This document shows, in pieces, positions 23,057 to 27,934 of a DNA stretch of 27,934 nucleotides. The stretch covers positions 1 to 27,934 of the forward strand of contig DJBL01000160.1 in NCBI GenBank assembly GCA_002435595.1, in the 5' to 3' direction. This DNA comes from Stenotrophomonas maltophilia (GTDB lineage: Bacteria > Pseudomonadota > Gammaproteobacteria > Xanthomonadales > Xanthomonadaceae). A program made the position numbers and the translations under genes. Positions within the stretch are counted from its first letter, which is position 1, and every line of letters starts with the position of its first letter. The notes beneath the pieces were generated by a model. It was not told the DNA's origin. It searched no databases and saw only the letters and a list, made by a program, of their open reading frames with translations.

Positions 23057-23392
23057 TCAGCGCTTGGCGAAGCGGCGGCGCAGGCCCGGCGTGCTCGCCA
23101 CCCCGATCACCGCCAGGGCCAGCAGCAGTTCGGCCCAGGCCCAGGCGGCCGTTTCCGGGTGGCTCCAGGCGCTCATCACCCCATGGCTGAACCAGAACAG
23201 GGCCAGCACCCCGGCCCAGAAGGCGGCCTTGCCGCGGCGCAGCCATAGCCCCAGCGCCAGCAGCAGCGGGGGCAGGGTGAACACCAGTTGGGTGGCCAGC
23301 CAGTGCTTGTCGTGGGCAAACCACAGCGCATACAGCGCTGCCAGGGCGACCAGCAGCAGTGCCAGCGCCGCCTCCTGCGCCCGCGCCGTCAC
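23057..23392 (-). CDS. DUF2069 inner-membrane protein
   Basis: This 111-residue hydrophobic protein has four membrane spans (about residues 7-25, 32-50, 57-74 and 86-101) and a basic C-terminal tail (GLRRRFAKR). The pattern with LVFTLPPLLLALGLW, FWAGVLALFWFSHGVMSAW and a final AELLLALAVIGVAS hairpin matches DUF2069, a family commonly encoded next to wrbA in gammaproteobacteria. Its function is unknown. The start is GTG 23390-23392, overlapping the wrbA stop as GTGA (23389-23392), which indicates translational coupling; the frame is open further upstream only as a shadow of wrbA. The partnership suggests a membrane role near quinone redox chemistry, but that is inference from context only. Confidence 0.87.
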   Translation of the reverse strand: MTARAQEAALALLLVALAALYALWFAHDKHWLATQLVFTLPPLLLALGLWLRRGKAAFWAGVLALFWFSHGVMSAWSHPETAAWAWAELLLALAVIGVASTPGLRRRFAKR

Positions 23393-23979
23393 GCCAGCCG
23401 CCGCGCGATGTCGGCCACCCGCCGGCCCAGCGCCCGGGCCAGGATCGCCTCGTCCTCGCTGGGCACCGGGTTGTCGTCGGCACCGGCCACGTGGCTGGCG
23501 CCGTAGGGCGTACCGCCGGTGGTGGTGTGGCTCAGGGCCGGCTCGGTGAAGGGAATGCCGACGATCAGGCAGCCGTGGTGCAGCAACGGCACCTGCATGG
23601 ACAACAACGTGGATTCCTGCCCGCCGTGCAGCGAGGCGGTGGAGGTGAACACCGCCGCCGGCTTGCCCGCCAGCGTGCCGTTGACCCATTCGGCGCCGAG
23701 CCCGTCCAGGAAATGCTTCACCGGCGCGGCCATGTTGCCGAAACGGGTCGGGCTGCCCAGGATCAGGCCGTCGCACTCGGCCAGGTCGGCGATATCCACA
23801 TAGGGCGCGCCGTCCTCGGGCACCGGTGGTCGGGCGGTCTGGGTGACCGCCGCCACCGGTGGCACGGTGCGCAGGCGCGCGCTCATGCCCGGCACCTCGC
23901 CGATGCCGCGCGCAATCTGGCGGGCCAGCCGGGCCACCGACCCGCCGCGGCTGTAGTACAGCACCAGGATTTCCGCCAT
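23389..23979 (-). CDS. wrbA: NAD(P)H:quinone oxidoreductase WrbA
   Basis: This 196-residue flavodoxin-like FMN protein reduces quinones by two electrons, avoiding semiquinone formation. Motifs are LVLYYSRGGSVARLA (phosphate-binding loop), GLILGSPTRFGNMAAPVK, FTSTASLHGGQESTLLSM, and the family-typical GGTPYGASHVAGADDNPVPSE-type loop (seen as GASHVAGADDN), then ILARALGRRVADIA. Length matches the family. The start is ATG 23977-23979, with GAAGG five bases upstream on the minus strand. It is translationally coupled to DUF2069 and is divergent from the YihY-family gene, with an 84-base spacer. No missing residues are seen. Confidence 0.95.
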   Translation of the reverse strand: MAEILVLYYSRGGSVARLARQIARGIGEVPGMSARLRTVPPVAAVTQTARPPVPEDGAPYVDIADLAECDGLILGSPTRFGNMAAPVKHFLDGLGAEWVNGTLAGKPAAVFTSTASLHGGQESTLLSMQVPLLHHGCLIVGIPFTEPALSHTTTGGTPYGASHVAGADDNPVPSEDEAILARALGRRVADIARRLA

Positions 23980-24063
23980 CGCGCCTTCATCTCATCGGGA
24001 CCAGGGGCCAGTATGGCGATGCGATGCGGTCCCGCACACCCCTCTTCAGGTACCCTTGCGCCG

Positions 24064-25338
24064 ATGGAACCCCTCGACACCGTCAATCTCTGGATGGAGC
24101 GCGTGCGTGACCGGGCGCGGACCGCCAGCTTCGGTCGCTTCCTGTGGCGCCGCTTCCTCGATGACCGCCTGTTCCAGGCCGCCGCCTCGCTGGCCTACAC
24201 CACCGTGTTCGCGCTGGTGCCGCTTGCGATCGTGGTGTTTGGCGTGCTCTCGGCCTTTCCGGTCTTCGACCGCTGGAGTGACCAGCTCAGCGACTACGTC
24301 TTTTCCAACTTCGTGCCCAACGCAGCGCGTGCGGCCGAAGGCTACCTGCGCCAGTTCTCGGCCAGTGCCGGGCAGCTCACCGCAGCCGGTTTCATTGCGC
24401 TGGTGGTATCGCTGCTGATCACCCTCAACAGCGTCGAGCAGACCTTCAACCAGATCTGGCGGGTGAGCTCGGCGCGCCCCCGGTTGACCCGCTTCCTGGT
24501 CTACTGGACCGTGCTGACCCTGGGCGCGATGCTGGCCGCCGCCTCGCTGGCGGTGTCGGCACGGGTCTTCGCGCTGCCGCTGTTCGGCACCAGCGAAGGC
24601 CGTTGGCTGGCCAACTTCTCGCTCACCGTGGCACCGATCCTGATCGAGTTCGTGTGCATCATGCTGGTCTACCGGGTGGTCCCGCACCACACCGTCAAGT
24701 GGCGCCATGCCATCCCCGGCGCGATCCTGGCGGCGGTGATGCTGGAGCTGGTCAAGTGGGGCATGGGCGCCTACCTGGGCAGCTTCCAGTCCTACCAGAA
24801 GCTCTACGGCACGGTCGCCTTCGTGCCGATCCTGCTGCTGTGGATCTACCTGTGCTGGGTCTCGGTGCTGCTCGGCGCCTCGCTGGCCTCCTCGATCGCC
24901 GCCTTCCGCTACCAGCCGGCCGACCTGCGCCTGCCCACCGGCTATGAGATCTACGGCCTGCTGCGCCTGATCGGACGTTTCCAGCAGGCCCGCGCCGAGG
25001 GCCACAGCCTGGACGATGACGAGATCCTGCGGCTGGAGCCGATGCTCACCGATTCACTCCTGCAGACCATGCTGTGCGACCTGGAGGCGATCCGCGTGGT
25101 ACGCCGCGACGAGCGCGGCGAATGGCTGCTGGCGCGCGACCTGGACAAACTCACCCTGGCCGATCTGTACGAAACCACGCAGATGCGCATCCCGGTGCGC
25201 GAAGCCTACCTGCCGTACCGCGATGACAGCCTGGGCCAGGCCGCGGTGCTGGCCCTGGACACCCTGCGCCTGCCACTGCGCGAGCTGCTCAAGCGCCGCG
25301 TCAGCGATATCTATTCCACCCCCGGAGACACACCATGA
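24064..25338 (+). CDS. YihY/virulence factor BrkB family membrane protein
   Basis: This 424-residue inner-membrane protein resembles YihY, a family once called ribonuclease BN by mistake. About six spans lie in residues 40-290: AAASLAYTTVFALVPLAIVV, the LTAAGFIALVVSLLITL helix followed by the conserved EQTFNQIWRV, VLTLGAMLAAASLAVS, VAPILIEFVCIMLVYRVVP, then GAILAAVMLELVKWG and AFVPILLLWIYLCWVSVLLGA. The last 130 residues are soluble and include a winged-helix-like region (DDDEILRLEPMLTDSLLQ, then AIRVVRRDERGEWLLARD), found in the longer members. The function is not established. The start is ATG 24064, preceded by a TACCCT -10-like hexamer and no clear ribosome site, so it may be leaderless. 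Its stop overlaps the next gene as ATGA. Confidence 0.9.
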   Translation: MEPLDTVNLWMERVRDRARTASFGRFLWRRFLDDRLFQAAASLAYTTVFALVPLAIVVFGVLSAFPVFDRWSDQLSDYVFSNFVPNAARAAEGYLRQFSASAGQLTAAGFIALVVSLLITLNSVEQTFNQIWRVSSARPRLTRFLVYWTVLTLGAMLAAASLAVSARVFALPLFGTSEGRWLANFSLTVAPILIEFVCIMLVYRVVPHHTVKWRHAIPGAILAAVMLELVKWGMGAYLGSFQSYQKLYGTVAFVPILLLWIYLCWVSVLLGASLASSIAAFRYQPADLRLPTGYEIYGLLRLIGRFQQARAEGHSLDDDEILRLEPMLTDSLLQTMLCDLEAIRVVRRDERGEWLLARDLDKLTLADLYETTQMRIPVREAYLPYRDDSLGQAAVLALDTLRLPLRELLKRRVSDIYSTPGDTP

Positions 25339-25913
25339 CCGCCAAGCCGATGCTGCTGGCCGTGGGCCTGCTGGCCCTGGCCGCCTGCAACAAGCCTGTC
25401 GCCCCGCCCGATGCGGCCCCTTCCGTGCCGGCCACGCCCGCTGCCCCGGTCGCAGCGCCGGCCGCGCCCACGGCGCCCGCCGAGGTCGCGCCGAGCGACC
25501 GCAAGACCGTTGAACGCCCCAGCCTGAAGTTGCCGGCATTGGATGGCAGCAGCTACGACCTGGCCGCCCACCGCGGCAAGTGGGTGGTGGTCAATTTCTG
25601 GGCAACCTGGTGCGCACCGTGCCGCAAGGAAATGCCGGAGCTGTCGGCGCTGCACGCCATGCGCAGCGAGATCGAGGTGGTCGGCCTGGCCTATGAGGAC
25701 ATCGAGCCGGCCGAGATGAAGGCGTTCCTTGAAAAGCGCCCGGTCACCTATCCGATCGTGATCGTGGACACCTACAACCCGCCGGAGGATTTCGCGATCC
25801 CGCGTGGCCTGCCGCTGACCTATCTGATCGCACCCGACGGCAAGGTCGCCAAGGAGTTCCTGGGTCCGGTCACCGCGCACGACATCGAAACCCGGATCGC
25901 CCAGGGCGGTTGA
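25335..25913 (+). CDS. TlpA-like thioredoxin-fold lipoprotein
   Basis: This 192-residue protein has a lipoprotein signal (LLALAAC, lipidated Cys18). A long Pro/Ala-rich tether (about residues 22-55) precedes a thioredoxin-fold domain with the redox pair Cys93 and Cys96 (NFWATWCAPCRKEMPEL). IPRGLPLTYLIAPDG holds the cis-proline loop. The domain resembles TlpA/ResA proteins, which reduce or isomerise disulfides in the periplasm, for instance during cytochrome c maturation. Residue 19 is Asn, not Asp, so it would be sent to the outer membrane by the usual +2 rule; the tether then lets the domain reach into the periplasm. ATG 25335 overlaps the YihY-family stop (ATGA), so the two are likely co-translated. 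Confidence 0.92.
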   Translation: MTAKPMLLAVGLLALAACNKPVAPPDAAPSVPATPAAPVAAPAAPTAPAEVAPSDRKTVERPSLKLPALDGSSYDLAAHRGKWVVVNFWATWCAPCRKEMPELSALHAMRSEIEVVGLAYEDIEPAEMKAFLEKRPVTYPIVIVDTYNPPEDFAIPRGLPLTYLIAPDGKVAKEFLGPVTAHDIETRIAQGG

Positions 25914-25979
25914 AACCGCGCGGATGCGACCGGGCCACCGCGCTGCCGGGACTGCGCGGCGCAGTGGCGCGCCGTGCGG

Positions 25980-26762
25980 TCAGTCGCCCAGCGGATACGC
26001 CTGGATCGGTTGCAGCACATCGAAATGTTCCTTGTGCAGCTTGCCCTTCAAGGGCGGCAGCGCCAGCACCGGCTCGTCCACGCGGGTATCGGGCAGGCGA
26101 TCGAGCAGGTTGCGGATCAGCCCCAACCGGCCACGCTTCTGGTCGTTGAAGTCCACCAGCGTCCACGGGGCCTGCTCGCGGTGGGTCGCGCGCAGCATCG
26201 CCTCGCGCGCCTCGGTGTAGGCGCTGTACCTGCTGCGCGATTTCAGGTCCACCGGCGACAGCTTCCAGCCCTTGAGCGGGTCTACATGGCGCTCGGCAAA
26301 GCGCTTCTCCTGTTGCGCCTGGTCCACGCTCAGCCAGTACTTGAACAACAGGATGCCATCGTCCACCAGCAGCTTCTCGAACACCGGGGCCTGGGCCAGG
26401 AAGGCGTGGTACTCGCTCTCGCTGCAATAGCCCATCACATGCTCGACCCCGGCCCGGTTGTACCAGCTGCGGTCCATCAGCACGATTTCACCGCCGGCCG
26501 GCAGGTGCGAAACGTAGCGCTGGAAGTACCACTGGGTACTCTCGCGGTCGGTGGGCTTGGGCAGCGCTACCACTTTGCACTGGCGCGGGTTGAGGTGTTC
26601 GGCGATGGCCTGGATGGCGCCGCCCTTGCCGGCGGTATCGCGGCCTTCCAACAGCACCAGCACGCGTTGCCCGGTGTGCTGTACCCAGCGCGCCATCGCG
26701 GTGAGTTCCAGCTGCATCGGTTCCAGCAGGGCCTGGTACTCCTTGCGCTTGAGCTTGCCCAT
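25980..26762 (-). CDS. ppk2: Polyphosphate kinase 2 (PPK2 family)
   Basis: This 260-residue cytoplasmic kinase uses inorganic polyphosphate to phosphorylate nucleotides (usually ADP or GDP to the triphosphate), or the reverse. The Walker A loop is GRDTAGKGG (about residues 40-48), the Walker B/lid region DRSWYNRAGVE (97-107), and WKLSPVDLKSRSRYSAYTEA and WTLVDFNDQKRGRLGLIRN follow, all typical of single-domain (class I) PPK2. Class within the family, and so donor and acceptor preference, is not certain from sequence alone. The start is ATG 26760-26762, with GAGG about eight bases upstream; a TTG seven codons earlier has no ribosome site. It is convergent with the TlpA-like gene and followed by an ACTGCGC/GCGCAGT hairpin in the gap. 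Confidence 0.94.
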   Translation of the reverse strand: MGKLKRKEYQALLEPMQLELTAMARWVQHTGQRVLVLLEGRDTAGKGGAIQAIAEHLNPRQCKVVALPKPTDRESTQWYFQRYVSHLPAGGEIVLMDRSWYNRAGVEHVMGYCSESEYHAFLAQAPVFEKLLVDDGILLFKYWLSVDQAQQEKRFAERHVDPLKGWKLSPVDLKSRSRYSAYTEAREAMLRATHREQAPWTLVDFNDQKRGRLGLIRNLLDRLPDTRVDEPVLALPPLKGKLHKEHFDVLQPIQAYPLGD

Positions 26763-27055
26763 CCACGTGCCTCGCTTGTTCAAGGGAAGCGCCGAGCCTA
26801 GCGCAGCCCGGGTTCAGCGGTTGTCGCCGCCGTCGGCGACGGCCGTCTGCCGCCCACCCGGTCGCCGGGCAGCAGTTCACCCAGCCGCGTTGCCGCCGTC
26901 GACGGCGTGCTGCCCGTACCAGCGCAGGCCCGCGATGGCCGGATCAGGTTCGCGCTTCAGTGTGCGCCGGAGCGCAGCCGTCGCCGTGCCGGCTCAGGCA
27001 GATGGCACGTTCGCGCTGCGCGTCTGGCAGCGCCATCACCTGTGGCGCGTGCGCA
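26763..27055. other. Spacer between the OGT-like and PPK2 genes
   Basis: No gene is seen in these 293 bases. Two short palindromes made of the same half (GCCGTC/GACGGC) occur: 26829-26843 with a three-base loop, and 26895-26906 as a perfect twelve-base palindrome. They may be weak terminators of the OGT-like gene or degenerate repeats. No clear PPK2 promoter was found. Confidence 0.5.
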
Positions 27056-27934
27056 TCATCGCGCCGCCTGCCAGCCGCGCTCGCGTGCCATGGCCTGGAC
27101 GATGTCGCTGAAGTCGCGGGCAAAGCCGGCCATGTCGAACACGCCGCTGTCGGCGCGGCGCTGCGCCAGTTCGGCGCGCAGTGCCTGCAGTGCCGGGGGA
27201 TCGTTGCCCAGCGCGATCGCGGTGGCGACGAAGGCGCGGTCGTCGGCCATGTTCATCCGTGCCAGCCCCAGGTGGTGGTTGAGGCTGCCGGCCACGCGCG
27301 AGGCGAACGTGGTGCCCGGGCAGGTCAGCACCGGGCAGCCGGCCCACAACGCATCGGAAGCGGTGGTGTGGGCGTTGTAGGGGTGGGTGTCCAGGAACAG
27401 GTCGGCCAGCGCGTAGCGCGCCAGATACTCCGGGTGCGGCGCCTTGGGCATGAACACCAGCCGCGCCGGGTCCAGCTGGGCCTGGCGCGCCGCGCCGCGC
27501 AGGCGCGCATCGGCATTGCCGGGCCCGGACAGCAGCCACAGCACGCTGCCCGGCACCCCGTGCAGCACCGCGAACAGGCGTTGCACGCTGCGCGGGTTGA
27601 GCTTGTAGCTGTTGTTGAAGCAGCACAGCACCACGCCCTCGGCCGGCAACCCGCAGGCCGCGCGCGAGGGGGCGGCCTGCAGCAGGCGGGTGTTGTCCGA
27701 CGGCTGGAAGGCGCGCGGCAGGCGGTACACATGCTCGCTGAAGCCCGCCTCCAGCGCCGGCGGCAGCACGAACGCATCGGCCAGCACATGGTCCATCCAC
27801 GCCGCGCCGGAGGTACCGGGGTAGGCCAGCCAGTTCACCTGCACCGGGGCCGGGCGCATCGCCAGCACCTGCGGGGTGCCGCCGCCGCCCCAGCCGCGCA
27901 GGTCGAACAGCACGTCGATGCCGGCGGCGCGGAT
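27056..27934 (-). CDS. O-GlcNAc transferase-like (SPINDLY/OGT) protein, C-terminal part
   Basis: The frame runs off the right edge: codons continue from an internal GTG at 27913 to 27934 without a stop, so the N-terminus is outside the window; about 292 residues are visible. They match the C-terminal catalytic half of the bacterial OGT/SPINDLY family (GT41), of which the Xanthomonas campestris enzyme is structurally known. Signatures are FDLRGWGGGGTPQVLAMRPA, VNWLAYPGTSGAAWMDHVL, CCFNNSYKLNPRSV, and the sugar-nucleotide site DTHPYNAHTTASDALWAG followed by TCPGTTFASRVAGSLNHHLGL. Members usually carry N-terminal TPR repeats and transfer a sugar to Ser/Thr of proteins or other acceptors; the acceptor here is unknown. 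The end at TGA 27056-27058 is normal for the family. Confidence 0.9.
   Translation of the reverse strand: MRAAGIDVLFDLRGWGGGGTPQVLAMRPAPVQVNWLAYPGTSGAAWMDHVLADAFVLPPALEAGFSEHVYRLPRAFQPSDNTRLLQAAPSRAACGLPAEGVVLCCFNNSYKLNPRSVQRLFAVLHGVPGSVLWLLSGPGNADARLRGAARQAQLDPARLVFMPKAPHPEYLARYALADLFLDTHPYNAHTTASDALWAGCPVLTCPGTTFASRVAGSLNHHLGLARMNMADDRAFVATAIALGNDPPALQALRAELAQRRADSGVFDMAGFARDFSDIVQAMARERGWQAAR

Noticed and set aside
25951..25965. ACTGCGC/GCGCAGT hairpin between the TlpA-like gene and PPK2 as an intrinsic terminator
   Set aside because: The stem is perfect, but the loop is almost absent and no T-tract follows in either direction; noted only as a weak structure.

Overview
The window is GC-rich, densely coding chromosomal DNA from a gammaproteobacterium of the Xanthomonadaceae, most likely Stenotrophomonas or a close relative. 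Four things support this: (i) the proline iminopeptidase has its catalytic Ser, Asp and His at residues 110, 266 and 294, the numbering I recall for the Xanthomonas citri enzyme; (ii) an O-GlcNAc-transferase-like (SPINDLY/XcOGT) protein runs off the right edge; (iii) there is a three-gene proton-translocating transhydrogenase, a DUF1631 protein and a secreted subtilase with a pre-peptidase C-terminal domain; (iv) a small hairpin flanked by GTAG (on the minus strand) resembles the SMAG repeats of Stenotrophomonas. The genus call is inference. I saw no tRNA, rRNA, CRISPR array, complete IS element or phage genes.

Layout. 1-1976 (+): the end of prmC, a DUF5713 protein and pip. 1995-4434: a LysR regulator and a divergent 14-helix MFS exporter, with a LysR-type palindrome between them. 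4496-5164 (+): an unrecognised protein. 5215-8095 (-): a tightly overlapped run of nitroreductase, 5'-3' exonuclease, Nudix hydrolase and N-formylglutamate amidohydrolase. 8427-10736 (+): a large DUF1631 protein, separated from the nitroreductase by a spacer carrying a CRP/Clp-like palindrome. 10926-13320: the least ordinary stretch, a broken RHS/YD-repeat gene. It has a secretion-signal N-terminus, a truncated core, a glycine-rich C-terminal tip thrown out of frame by one base exactly at the conserved DPLGL junction, a small membrane protein in the usual immunity position, and about 570 bases of decayed lower-GC DNA.

13371-17769 holds pntAA and then pntAB-pntB on the plus strand. They are separated by an opposing three-gene operon for an ECF sigma factor, a single-pass membrane protein and a periplasmic DUF3106 protein with repeated LTPxQR-like motifs, an architecture reminiscent of CnrH-CnrY-CnrX signalling. 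17857-20105: a small membrane protein, a stand-alone sufT and ilvE with a strong terminator. 20564-22309: the secreted protease. 22468-23979 (-): a half-length asparaginase-domain protein, DUF2069 and wrbA. 24064-25913 (+): a YihY-family membrane protein overlapped by a TlpA-like lipoprotein. 25980-26762 (-): a PPK2 kinase. 27056-27934 (-): the OGT-like protein, cut by the window edge.

Most of the window is core metabolism and envelope or redox maintenance. The best candidates for something undescribed are the RHS tip with its neighbouring membrane protein, and the sigma/membrane/periplasmic trio lodged inside the transhydrogenase locus. All family assignments come from reading motifs by eye; no database search was run.
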